Assembly: GCF_030052815.1 (NCBI RefSeq)
Contig: NC_079493.1
Location: forward strand, 59,067,191 to 59,131,190
Length of the DNA stretch: 64,000 nucleotides
Origin: Hevea brasiliensis
Lineage: Eukaryota > Streptophyta > Magnoliopsida > Malpighiales > Euphorbiaceae
Direction: 5' to 3'
In this document: in pieces, positions 12,080-23,033 of the stretch
Position numbering within the stretch: the stretch's first letter is position 1
Layout of the letters: every line of letters begins with the position of its first letter
Notes under the pieces: generated by a model
Databases searched by the model: none
What the model saw: the letters and a program-made list of their open reading frames with translations, nothing else
What the model was told of the DNA's origin: nothing
Made by a program: the position numbers and the translations under genes

Positions 12080-13927
12080 ATGAGTGGCGCCGAGGGTAAG
12101 AGAGCTGCTAGCCCGCCTTCTGTTCACATCTCATGGACATCAGATGAAGTTGAGGTAATTAGGCCAAGTGGACTACCTGAACCTTCTGCAACCTTCGTTC
12201 CAGCTTGTGGTCGAGTGGCTCAATCCAAACGGGCCTCTACTTCGGGGAAAGAAAATCTCCCCTTGGATGAATTGCCATCAGTTCTTAAAGAAACTGACCT
12301 GCAGTCTATTAGTCAAGAGTATAATCTTTGAACCGACTCTTTTGAGCTTATACGATGCCATAGCGATCTCCGAGCCGATCATTTCTTTGAAGAAAATGAC
12401 GTGATCATGGTGTATGAGGAGCAATTAAAGGCTGGACTTCGGTTTCCCTTGGACGATTTCTTTAAGGCTATTTTGAAGCTTTATCATGTAAGTGTAGCCC
12501 AAGTGCACCCTAATTCATGGCAGATCCTGGTGGCTTTCAGAGCTTTATGTCAAGCCAAAAAGCTCGAGCCTACAGCGAAGGTTTTTGCTGAGTTGTATAG
12601 GTTTACTCATCGGAAGGGCAATGAGTACTGGTTCTTCCAAGCCAAGCCATACTATAGGAATTATACTAACCTCCCCTCTTCGCTGAAGAACTAAAAGAAC
12701 CGGTTTTTTATATTGAGGAGTAAGATTCCAAACGACTTCAAGGGTTTTCCATGCAATTGGTAGTACTTGGTGGTCCTCTTGGCTCCGAAAAAGATTACTT
12801 TGAATTGAGAAGAGGAGGCCATGTGAAGGAGCAGGCGACCACTCATAAGTATCCTTGCCCATATGCCGTAATGGCTGAACTGAGGTGGTGGCTAATGCAG
12901 ATGATCGCTAATGAGGACTATGAACTGCAGCTCTCTGACCTCAGACTAGGGATCGGTATAACCTAAATCTTTAGCCCCCTGACTTAGGTGATCTCACTAA
13001 CTATTTTTCCGTGCAGGAATGGCTGGAGGCGAAGGCGCAAAGGAGAGCTGCAAGAGAAAAAGAGAGGTCTCCTGGAAGGTATGAGAAATGAAGATCATCG
13101 CGGCATCTTAGAAGCCAAGGCGGGATTCGGGTGAAGTGCCGGGCTCTTTGTTCTATCCTTCGGAACAACCACTCCCATAGGTGGAGATTGCTCCTTCCCC
13201 TCCTCGACAGGAGGAACTACCACCTCCGCCTATTCCCTCAAGTGCTGAGGGAGGATCTTCTCAACCTGCTGTAAGAACCCTTTCCCGTGGTGCCCATGTC
13301 CTCATTCATTCCCTAGAGAAGAACTGATCAGTTCAGGGGAATCCGGGCTTAGCCAAAGTTTTGGGTGCCACTATATGCCTCCAGGATGACCGGAACAGGC
13401 TGACCACGAATAGCCTTGATAATCTCTTGGCTCAGATGATGAGCTTGAGTGTAGAGAGCCTGGTGAACCAACCCATAATCAGAGAAAAGGCTCATCTCCA
13501 GAGGCGGGAAATTATGAAAGCGGTCTAGGACGCTGCTTCAGCCCAAGCCCAGCTTTTGTCCACCCAGGACTATATCATTGAGATTGAGGGTCGGATGAAA
13601 TCTTATGAGGACAAGATATCTAAACTGGAGAGGGGACTAGAAGAAGCTCAGGCCCTCCGAACTGCCAATGTCACTCGTCTTACCGAAGAGATCAGAGTGA
13701 AAGAAGAAGAGGCCGTGATGAGGGAAGCTAGCGCCTATGTGAATGCATATGGCGATCTGCTAGCCGAGTTAGAAAGGCGTTATCCTAGGGAAGACTTCTC
13801 CTGGATGGTGGATCTTGCTCCTAGAGATGAAGAGGAGAGTGAGGAGGAGCCTAAGAGAGAGGGAAGGGATGAAAGAATTGAGAATGTATCTGGGGAGCAG
13901 ACTAGGGGAGACCCTTCTGCCGAATGA
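12080..13927 (+). pseudogene. Antisense gene of T: putative gypsy-type transposon (Transposase_28-like) protein
   Basis: This runs opposite to T pol. The first ATG at 12080 gives a Ser/Pro-rich N-terminus. A TGA at 12329-12331 interrupts the frame, which then continues into EEQLKAGLRFPLDDFF, VHPNSWQILVAFRALC and KGNEYWFFQAKP. That pattern resembles the plant 'putative gypsy type transposon' family (PF04195), from memory of the family rather than a search. A frameshift lies near 12750. A likely 61-bp intron spans 12956-13016 (GTATAA to CCGTGCAG, with CTAAC branch site). The last exon (13017-13927) is a coiled-coil-like acidic tail (SYEDKISKLERGLEEAQ, EEESEEEPKREG) ending in TGA. Antisense frames near the 3' end are known in Tat-lineage elements; their role is unknown. 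Confidence 0.65.
12956..13016 (+). other. Candidate intron in the T antisense gene
   Basis: GATCG/GTATAACC at the 5' side, CTCACTAACTATTTTTCC as branch site and pyrimidine tract, and GTGCAG/GAATGG at the 3' side. At 61 bp it is short for a plant intron but has every expected signal. Confidence 0.6.
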
Positions 13928-14459
13928 CTTGTAAATTTTTATTTTGAAATGAATTAAAGCCCTCTCTTTTATTCAAATTCTTGATGAGATCGTAAAGCGT
14001 CCCAATTGTAAGAGTACTTGATTGTTTGAACGTATTAGAACGTTAAACTTTAAAGCAACTATTAACCTAAGTATAAGAGATCGGAAAGACATCACTCGTA
14101 AGCATGAGATCGGACTAAGCCATGACCAAACACCGGGTAAAACTTTAGAACATTAGAATTGGAAAGACTTAATTTGAATTCTTGAGGTCGGGATCATCAT
14201 AAAACTGGACAGAAACCTTAACTTTATTTTAAGGAATATCTGGGACATTCAGGTAAGAAGCCCGATCCTAACATTAGCTAAATGAATTTCCACAATATTT
14301 GTAAAGAGAGATCGAAAAATAATTAAGTATGGGATCAATTTATTTCATGATTGAGCAATTGATGTGTTCGGAAAAGTCATTTGTGGTTGAAGGACGTCTG
14401 CTGAGAGTCGATTTTAAAGTCCCTTGACTTCGCTAATTGGCCAAAATATGGTGTCGACA

Positions 14460-14475
14460 GCTGCCCCTCTTTACA
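14460..14475 (-). promoter_or_regulatory. T polypurine tract
   Basis: On the minus strand TGTAAAGAGGGGCAGC immediately precedes TGTCGACACC, the start of the 3' LTR. Confidence 0.75.
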
Positions 14476-14580
14476 TAATTTTTATTGAAGGGAATAAAAT
14501 TTTCCCATATAGGAATTATATAAAGATTCAGACCCATATTTTGGGCGGTCAGAGTATGGAAAATTAGAATGCCAAGAATC

Positions 14581-15560
14581 AAAATCAATCTTGGATCTAG
14601 GAACAAAAGATTGAGGGCAGGAAATTAAAAATCAACTTGGATCAAGGAACCAAAGGTTGATAACAAGAAATTAAAATGCTAAAAATTAAAATCAACTTAG
14701 ATCAAGGAACCAGAGGTTGATATCAAGAAATTAAAATGTTGAAAATTAAAATCAACTTAGATCAAGGAACCGGAGGTTGATATCAAGAAATTAAAATGTT
14801 GAAAATTAAAATCAACTTTGATCAAGGAACCAGAGATTGATATCAAGAAATTAAAATGTTGAAAATTAAAATCAACTTAGATCAAGGAACCAGAGATTGA
14901 TGATAGGAAATTAAAATGTTGAAAATTAAAATCAACTTAGATCAAGGAACCAGAGGTTAATGACAGGAAATTAAAATGTTAAAAATTAAAATCAACTTAG
15001 ATCAAGAAACCAGAGGTTGATGACAGGAAATTAAAATGCTAAAAATTAAAATCAACTTGGATCAAGGAACCAGAGGTTGAGGACAGGAAATTAAAATGCT
15101 TAAAATTAACATCAACTTGGATCAAGGAACCAGAGGTTCATGACAGGAAATTAAAGTGCTAGAAATTAAAATCAACTTGAATCAAGGAACCAGAGGTTGA
15201 TATTAAGAAATTAAAATGTTGAAAGTTAAAATCAACTTAGATCAAGGAACCAGAGGTTGATATCAAGAAATTAAAGTGCTAGAAATTAAAATCAAGTTGA
15301 ATCTAGGAACTAGAGTTTGATATCAATAAATTAAAATGTTGAAAATTAAAATCAACTTAGATAAATGAACCAGAGGTTAATGACAGGAAATTAAAATGCT
15401 TAAAATTAAAATCAACTTAGATCAAGGAACCAGAGGTTGATGACAGGAGATTAAAATGCTTAAAATTAAAATCAACTTGGATCAAGGAACCAGAGATTGA
15501 TGACAGGAAATTAAAGTGCTTAAAATTAAAATCAACTTAGATCAAGGAACCAGAGGTTGA
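14581..15560. repeat. 60-bp tandem array in the T 3' untranslated region
   Basis: About 16 copies of an almost exactly 60-bp unit containing AAATCAACTTAG, ATCAAGGAACCAGAGG and GGAAATTAAAATGCT. Copies differ by a few percent to about 15 percent. The array lies between pol and the polypurine tract, the place where Ogre-type elements are known to carry tandem repeats that can seed satellites. Confidence 0.95.
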
Positions 15561-15739
15561 TGATAGGAATTTTAAAATACTGGAAAATTAAAAATGCTGA
15601 TAAAGCAAAGCAAACCTGACACAAGACGTTCCTCCGATCGAAGTGTACTTAACAAAGTTCTGAAGATAGATGATTGATGGAGGAGGAGCCCCAAGACTTT
15701 GGCCTACAATTTCCTTCTCTTAATCACTTCCCAAGACAC

Positions 15740-16440
15740 CCTTTCTGGTTCCTTTCTCATTTACAAAAAGTGCCTTTACAGGTTTTCACTTTCTCATCTT
15801 TAACTAGGAGCGTCCTTTCGGGTTTTCACCCCTATTTTTTTTTTAGGCAATCGATCGTTTCCTGCAAATCTCATAGCAAAGTACATAAGGTTATCAATAT
15901 TCAAATCCTAATCTTATGATAAAGTTTTAACAGATTAATATCGCATAAATAAAGGTGTAGAAGAAAGATAAATTTAGAGTGTGGGTATATAAGAAAGATA
16001 AATTAGAGTGTAAGTATATAAGAAAGATAAATTAGAGTGTAAGAATGACTTTATTATAGCTTGAGAAAAAAAGTACGGTTTCAAAGAAAAAGGGTACAAG
16101 AATGGATCCCACAAATTCCTCGTAGTAAACTTTGAATTCCCTTAACTGCCATTATTTCAAGTATTCTTTTAATGAAGATTTGTGCTGTAGTGACTTATCT
16201 CCTTTCTTGGTCTCATACTCCCTCCCTTATTTCTCCATTTTTCTGGTTATAGGGGTGCCCTGTTGGATTTTCACACCTTTTTTTTTTTTGCTCGCTTTTT
16301 CAGGATGCCTTTTCGGATTTTCACCCTTCACTCATTTTGCAGAGAGTGCCCTTGCTGGTTTTCGCCCTCTTTCACACATTTTGCTAGGAGCGCCCTTTTT
16401 GGTTTTCACTCCTATGCTTTTTTTTTTTTAGTTATAATAC
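15740..16440. repeat. Scattered short repeats (GGTTTTCACCCC type) and a short tandem array
   Basis: Six or more diverged copies of a GCCCTTxxxGGTTTTCACxCC phrase, with GGTTTTC or GGATTTTC at about 15781, 15821, 16265, 16315, 16357 and 16401, often followed by poly-T. Between about 15955 and 16045 a separate unit of roughly 31 bp (AAGAAAGATAAATTAGAGTG) occurs three times. No gene is seen; short open frames here are repeat by-products. Confidence 0.7.
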
Positions 16441-17537
16441 CTTTTGATAGCATCTACATTCACGGGTCTTAGGCATTCTTCACCGTCCATGCGGCTCAAG
16501 ATCAGTGCACCACCAGAAAATGCCTTTTTAACTACGTAGGGTCCCTCATAAATTGGTGACCATTTACCCCGGGCATCATTTTGATTTGGAAGATTCTTTT
16601 TCAAGACCAGATCTCTCTGTTGGAATTCATGTGGGCGAACGCCTTTGTTAAATGCCCTAGCCATTCTCCTTTGGTATAATTGCCCATGGCAAGCTGCTGC
16701 TATCCTTTTTTCGTCCAGCAAATTTAATTGGTCCAACCCTGATTGGATCTATTCTGACTCATCGATTCCTGATTCGTTCTGAATTCTCAGGGAGAGAATT
16801 TCTACCTCGATAGGCAGAACAACCTCCATTCCATAAACCAATGAGTATGGAGTTGCCCCAGTCAATGTTCTTATAGAGGTTCGATACGCAAGAAGAGCGT
16901 AGGGAAGCATATCATGCCAATCTCTATAAGTGACAGTTATTTTTCGGATTATTCTCTTAAGGTTTTTGTTAACAGCCTCTACTGCTCCATTTATCTGGGG
17001 ATGATATGGTGAAGAATTGAGATGTCAGATTTTGTACTGGTCACATAAACTTTGGATCTTTGGACCATTCAAATTTTTGGCGTTGTTAGTGACGATTTCG
17101 CTGGGGAGGCCGTGTCGACAGATGACATTATTTTAGAGAAATTTGAGGAATGTATTCTACGTGATGTGAGCATATGATGTCACTTCGACCCATTTAGAAA
17201 AGTAATCAATAGCTACCAAGATGAACCTATGCCCATTGGATGCCTTGGGATTAATGGGACCGATCACATCAATCCCCCACATTGCAAAAGGCCAACGTGA
17301 GACAAGATTGAACAATTGATGAGGTGGGACATTTATCGGATCTGCGTAGATTTGACATTTGGGACACTTACGAAAGTACTCGATGTAGCCTTTTTCCATA
17401 GTAGTCCAGAAGTATCCCCATCTCAAGATTTGCTTGGCCATCATATGTCCATTGGTATGGGTTGAGCAATTCCCCTCATGAGTCTCAAAAAGGATTCTCC
17501 TCGCCATTGGAACTCCTTTTGTACAAAATTTCACCAC
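16428..17537 (-). pseudogene. T integrase
   Basis: On the minus strand the HHCC zinc-binding region (HEGNCSTHTNGHMMAKQI, CPKCQ) is followed by the core with the first Asp in WGIDVIGPINPKA. The second Asp is lost: relatives read TDNAKN but here it is TNNAKN near 17090, a GAC to AAC change. The Glu is retained in GAVEAVNKNL. The C-terminal domain (RDLVLKK, GKWSPIYEGPYVVKKAFSGGA) ends at 16428 with no chromodomain, as expected for Tat. In-frame stops occur near 17156, 17125, 17030 and 16745, the last a TGG to TAG type. Strand transfer should be dead. Confidence 0.87.
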
Positions 17538-17938
17538 TGGGGAAGTATCCCAAAGCTAATCTTTTGATCATTTTCCTTTCGTTTCTGCTTGCCCCCGGAG
17601 GGTATTCCCTGGTTTTGATGTAGACCTGGATATCATGATACCAGGGTTTACCGTCGATTTCTTCCTCGACCACGAAATAATAGGCTGGCTCACCCCTTGC
17701 TTGGATCTGTAATACCTGAGTCGTCTGCCTCTCTTCCATTTGAGCCATGACAGCCAGAGTGGCCAAGGCATTTGCGAATTGATTCTTGTCCCTGTTGAGG
17801 TGAGCGAAAGAAATCTCTTTAAATTTCTTAATCAATTCCAGTAGGTACTTCTGATATGGGATCAGCTTCAGGTCTTTGGTTTGCCATTCTCCCTTGACTT
17901 GATAAATGATTAAGGCTGAATCTCTATACACATCTAAC
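17485..17938 (-). pseudogene. T second RNase H (C-terminal half) and linker to integrase
   Basis: The frame starts at the joint with LTR A1 and reads YRDSALIIYQVKGEWQTKD, then FKEISFAHLNRDKNQFANAL. These are the later acidic and His-region motifs of the archaeal-type RNase H that Tat elements carry as a second domain. About 100 residues of linker follow before integrase (YFPSGEILYKRS), with a frameshift near 17530. The N-terminal half lies on the other side of A1 at 21050 and above. Confidence 0.85.
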
Positions 17939-17943
17939 TTTCT

Positions 17944-20900
17944 TGTAACATCCTCACTTTAGCTAGTCCGTACAGTCTACTGTTCTAGTGACCAGTATCG
18001 GTCCGGACAGCTAGAACGTCTAGAAAAAATATTTAAACTAAAGTGAGGAACCATAATTAACTCCAATATTAATAAGAAAAATTTAGCAAAAATTTTAGAA
18101 ATAAGATACAACCAAGTTAAATGAGCTAGTGCCCTAGCGATGGGTAACCTAGTGAGAAGTTGCGGTTCTCGCAACTAGGAGCCCTAGACCCGGGGGAAAA
18201 ATTATAAAATAATTTCTGGGACTCCAGAGAAGGGCTATTGAGGTTCTTATGGCATTAGAATGCTAAGAAAATACTTAGAAAAAATTTTCAATCGATACAG
18301 ACAATTTTGGCCCGTTAAGCCAAACGGAGGGCATTTTGGTCATTTCGTCTTCAGAGATGATTTTTGACCAACTTGCCTAGTTAAATAAATAATTTATATA
18401 ATATAAATTATGAATAAATGTTGTTAAAAATTTAATTGCAATTAAATAGACAAGAAATGAAAAGAAAATAAAGGAAAATGGACTTATGACATCATAATGA
18501 TGTCATTAAAGTTCTCCCACCCAAACCAATGTTGACACATGGCATAACTTTATTTAAAAGAGACAAATGGGCTGAAAAATGAGAGAAAAACCAGATTTCT
18601 CATTTCTCCTTTCTCCTTTCTTCCTTGCCGTAAGCCTCCACCATAGCCACCATTTTCAAGCTTTTTCAAGCTTGATTTCACCAACTTCTACCCAACTAAA
18701 CCCTAAACTCCCAACACAAAAAAGTGTTCTTGCACCTTGGAGATTATTTTGGGAGCAAAAAGAATTAAAAAGAAAGACTTCTTATAAGCTTTGGATTAGC
18801 TCCCTAAGAGGTAAGTGACTTAAACTTATGTTTCTCTTTAAATTCATGTTGAGTAAGTATAAATGAGTGTAAATTACAAAGAAAAATTATTGAATACCAA
18901 TTGTATGTAAACCCTAAATTTTTGGCAGCCATGGTTAGGGTTTGTTTGTGATGATTTTAATGAAGTTAAAAGGTTATTATGGCTGCCCTTAATGTGCATT
19001 TTGTAAGTGGAATGAAGAAATGCAATGAAAATGCATGAATGGTAATGTTTGAGTTAGGGTTTGGGGTGGAGAAATGGGACTTTGACCATGTGATGATGAA
19101 AATGGGTATTAATGGTCAATTAGTGACCATTTAGTTCTGTTTAAACCAAAAATGAAGTGTGTTGAGTGATGGGATTTGGGTTTGGTGTGGCTGCCCTAGG
19201 TGACCTGCAGAATTGGACATGAGTCCAGCAGGTTTGGGTAGCCATAACATGAATTGTAGAGGTTCAATTGGTGCAAGGAAAATTGGTCATGAAACTAGAC
19301 ACATAATGGCACAACTTTGGTGAAGAAACCATGCCCATAAAACTAGACCAAAAGCTTGCCCTAATCCGGGTGACCTGCAGTCTGCCTGGGCAAAATGACC
19401 AAATGAATAGTGTTTGGTTATTTGGCCATAACTCAATGTAGAAAGGTCCAATTGACCTGAAATTTTACCACCAACAAGATGAGATATAGACCAACAACTT
19501 TCATGAAGAAACCTGACTCAAATTATGACCATAACCTAGTCACATTGGCAACAAAACTTAGGTTACCAAATCTGGCAGAACCAGTTTTGCCCAGAATTTT
19601 GGATTCTGTCCAATCCGGCCAGTTGTGGTTTTTGGACCATAACTTGAGCTACAAAACTCCAAATGGAGTGATTCAAAAAATAAAATTCAACTAGACAAAA
19701 TAAGTAACAACTTTCGTGTTGATCATTTTTCCAAATTCCCACTGCAAGAGTGATTAATGGAATAGTAAACCCAAAGCTTGAAAACTGAAAATTCTGTCCA
19801 ATTCACATTAAGCTTAGAGATGGTATTGGCAACCAATACCAACAAGTTTAAAATGCAAAATGTGGTATGTTGATGATATTTAAACTAATTTACCTATTGC
19901 CAATGCAAAAGTCAATATTTTGGTTGACCAATGAAATGAATAGTAATCATAAAAATTCAATTTCAAAGAATTACATAAATGAAAAGTGTTAAATGCCCTA
20001 GTAGGCCTAATGTGATTGGTTTGGATAGGTTGGCATGCCAATAGGGTTACATAGCAAGATCGCATATGGCTTCATGCCATTCTGCATTTCATGGCTTTCC
20101 ATGCCATTCTGTGACATAATAGCCTTTGGCTATGATATTGAGTTGTTATACTCGGGTTTAATCCCCGATAATTATTACAGCTTATTAGCTGTTCCGTTGC
20201 ACACCGGGAGACACAATTTGACCGATGGTGTAATGGTCCGAGATACTCAGTACCCAGTACCAGTTTACCCGTTTATCCAGTCCAATTAACTAGTATAGGT
20301 TACTCGGGCAATGTTAATAAATCTTACCAAACTTTAATCGAATAATATTGCAATAAATATCTGAAATTAAGTCTACCCAAAAAAGTAAACATACATTCTG
20401 CATACATGTTTTTATTTTATTTTATTTTATTTTATTTTATATTGTCACCACTAAGCAAGATTGCTTAGCGCGTCACTTTTGCCACTCGCAGGTATTGGAG
20501 ACATAGCTGGGGAGTTCAGCCGACCTCATACAGGGTGAGTTTTCAGATCTGCACTCAGAGTTCAAAGTCACCTCGCAATTGCAGTGCATTGGTAAGACAT
20601 TGGGCTACTTAAGTCTTTTGTATTTGTAAACTTTTGTTATGCATATTATAAACTTATGTAATCATATTTTTGCTGTAATTACCAATGAGCTGTGTTCAGA
20701 AATAAATATGAATATTTCTCATTGAATTGGGTGTGATATGAGATGAATGTGAATTTTGAGATACTGAATTGATTTGAGAAATTGTTGAAAAATGTTGGTG
20801 GTTGACTGAGATTGAGATTATAATTATATTAGAAGTGTTTTTAAACAGGTTCAGAAGAACTATTTTCCAATTTATAGCCGGCACTCTGCTGGATTTTATA

Positions 20901-21049
20901 TAAAATTTACGGAAAAATTTAGATTTATCAAAAATTATAAATAAATGAATAAAAAGGGATTAATTGAAATTGAAACATGAATTGGTGTTCCGACACACTG
21001 AGTGGCATAACTTGCTCGGCTACACTGTAGACGGGTAAGGGGTGTCACA
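17944..21049 (+). repeat. Solo LTR A1 (3106 bp) of the A/F chromovirus family
   Basis: The LTR begins TGTAACATCC and ends GGGTGTCACA. It is flanked by a perfect five-base duplication TTTCT (17939-17943 and 21050-21054) and has no internal region, so it is the product of LTR-LTR recombination. It interrupts the second RNase H of T. Inside are the conserved motif CCAGTATCGGTCCGGACAG (17992-18010), GGGCATTTTGGTCATTTCG (about 18331), a possible TATA at 18551-18558, a donor-like GAG/GTAAGT at 18811, and hairpins at 19397-19427 and 20451-20468. No gene is seen; the short open frame near 18579 lies in the leader. Confidence 0.95.
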
Positions 21050-21669
21050 TTTCTGACCTTCATTTCGATGGCGGCCTGTAAACCCATCACACAGGCTTCG
21101 TATTCTACAACGTTGTTGGTACAGTCAAATCTTAACTTGACAGCTATCAGGAAGTGTTTTCTGTCAGGGGATATTAACATAGCTCCGATCCCATTACCAA
21201 ACAAATTGATTACTCCATCAAAATACATTTCCCATACATCAGTCGGTTCCTTATACTTACTATCGACCTCATTAACATGCTCATCAGGGAACTCGAAATC
21301 CAATTCTTCATAATCTTGGATAGGATTTCCTGCTAGGAGATCAACAATTACGCTCCCTTTTACCGCCTTTCTAATCATATAAATAATGTCATATTGAGAG
21401 AGTATGACTTGCCATTTTGCTATCCTCCCTGGCATGAATGGGCTTTCAAATAAATACTTGATGGGATCCATTCGGGAGACAAGCCATGTCTTATGATTCA
21501 ACATGTAGTGCTTGAGTTGATTTTCCATCAAGGCCAACATGCAGCAAGTTTTCTCTAGGAATGAGTACCTTGACTCACAATCATTGAACTTCTTGCTCAA
21601 ATAATAAATGGCCCTCTCCTTTCGACCCATGTCATCATACTACCCCAGAACACACCCCATCGAGCTCTA
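21050..21669 (-). pseudogene. T first RNase H and N-terminal half of second RNase H
   Basis: The first RNase H begins with its usual catalytic Asp segment destroyed by TAA, TAG and TAG stops (about 21630-21670). It continues RAIYYLSKKFNDCESRY, KTCCMLALM, SRMDPIKYLFE and ILSQYDIIY. After a linker the second RNase H starts with MYFDGVINLFGNGIGA and NNVVEYEACVMGLQAA, giving the Asp and Glu positions. It breaks off at the A1 insertion after KVRN. Two RNase H domains in a row are diagnostic of the Tat lineage. Confidence 0.87.
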
Positions 21670-22776
21670 TTAAACTGCTATATACAGAATCAACGGCCTT
21701 TTTGCCACTGGAGGGACCAATATTAGTGGGTTTAACAGATACTGCTTAATTTTCTCGAAAGCCTCCTGACAGACTGGATCCCATCGAGTGGTGTTGTTCT
21801 TTCTCAGTAGCTTAAATATGGGCTTAGCTTTAGCAGTGAGGTTTGAAATGAATCTTGAGTTGTAGTTTAGCTTTCCCAGAAAACTATGCACCTCCCTTTC
21901 TGTCTTTGGGGATGGCATTTCTTGAATGGCTCGAATCTTGTCTAAGTCCACTTCAATTCCCTTCTTACTCACTATGAATCTCAATAGCTTTCCAGATCTA
22001 GCCCCAAACACACAATTGGCTGCGTTTAATTTTAGCTGATACTTCCTGAGCCTTTCGAATACTTTTCTCAACACTTGCACATGACTTTCTCCCTCTCTGA
22101 ACTTGATGATCATATCATCCACATACACTTCTACTTCTTTGTGCATCATGTCGTGGAATAATGTGACCATAGAGCATTGGTAGGTAGCTCCAACATTCTT
22201 TAACCCAAATGGCATGACCCGATAACAGAATACCCCCCACTGGGTGATAAAAGCAGTCTTCTCTTTGTCTTCTTCATCCATGGGGACTTGGTTGTACCCG
22301 GATGCTCTGTCAGTGCACGAACATCTACCCAATCCTGCAGTGTTATCGACTAGCACGTCTATATGTGGGAGAGGAAAATCATCCTTTAAGCCCGCTTTAT
22401 TGAGATCCCTGTAATCAACACATACCCTGACTCTCCCGTCCTTCTTCATTACCGGGATAACATTAGCTATCCACTGAGGGTACTTGACTACTTCCAAAAA
22501 TCCAGCATCATACTGCTTTTTGACTTCATCCCTGACTTTGAGAAGGGTGTCGGGATTCATTCTTCTTAACTTCTGCTTTGCTAGAATTGTCCCGGGAACT
22601 AGGGGAATCTTGTGTGCCACTATCTGAGGGTCTAATATGGGCATATCATCATAGCTGCATGAAAATACATCTAAGATTTCTTTGAGCAAACTGACCATAT
22701 CATCTAATTCTCCACTTCCCACAACCTTAAGTTCCCTCTTTATTTCTTTAGTACCTAGATTTAACGTGTGTGTTTC
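21670..22776 (-). pseudogene. T reverse transcriptase
   Basis: RT core motifs are present: PVMKKDGRVRVCVDYRDLNK, the first catalytic Asp in TDRASGYNQV (relatives have MDGFSGYNQI), VMPFGLKNVGATYQ and the YVDDMI catalytic box. The connection to RNase H (SFLGKLNYNSRFI, AFEKIKQYL) follows. The frame stays open to the E insertion, where it reads HTLNLGTKEIKRELKV, and it continues in frame at 60953 beyond E. Apart from substitutions in the DG motif the RT is intact, but its downstream frame stops at 21667. Confidence 0.9.
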
Positions 22777-23033
22777 TATAACACCCCTATTTGTATAGCC
22801 TAGTATATTTTGATAGAACGGAAGCGTGAAAAACACAAGTTTATACCATTGAATTCAAAAATTTTCACCTAAGGTCACATGCATCATGCAAGATTTATTT
22901 TTATCTATTTGATTGCAATGATAAACAACATATTAAAACTCTTTTAATATGTTTTTGGATTTGTATTTGCCATTTAAGATTTTAAAATTAATCAGATTAA
23001 TTTTAGAACCCTAGATTAAATCAAGAATGATTA

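Larger units (their letters stand above)
8408..14459 (-). repeat. T 3' LTR (about 6.05 kb)
   Basis: On the minus strand the LTR begins TGTCGACACC at 14459, just after the purine tract, and ends CCTTGCGACA at 8408. The TGTCG/CGACA ends are inverted. The 5' LTR is outside the window, so the length cannot be confirmed by pairing. The LTR holds a minus-strand TATA box (10320-10327), a degenerate repeat block (8820-9305), an antisense gene (12080-13927) and plus-strand TATA boxes. 9306-10300 and 11060-11900 show no recognisable gene, though phrases like CCGATCTC recur throughout. An alternative is that the LTR is shorter and the antisense gene lies between pol and the LTR. Confidence 0.7.

Noticed and set aside
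18579..18818. 79-codon frame in LTR A1 with a hydrophobic start
   Set aside because: It lies in the pyrimidine-rich LTR leader, ends just past the donor-like site and has no recognisable similarity. Most likely untranslated leader.
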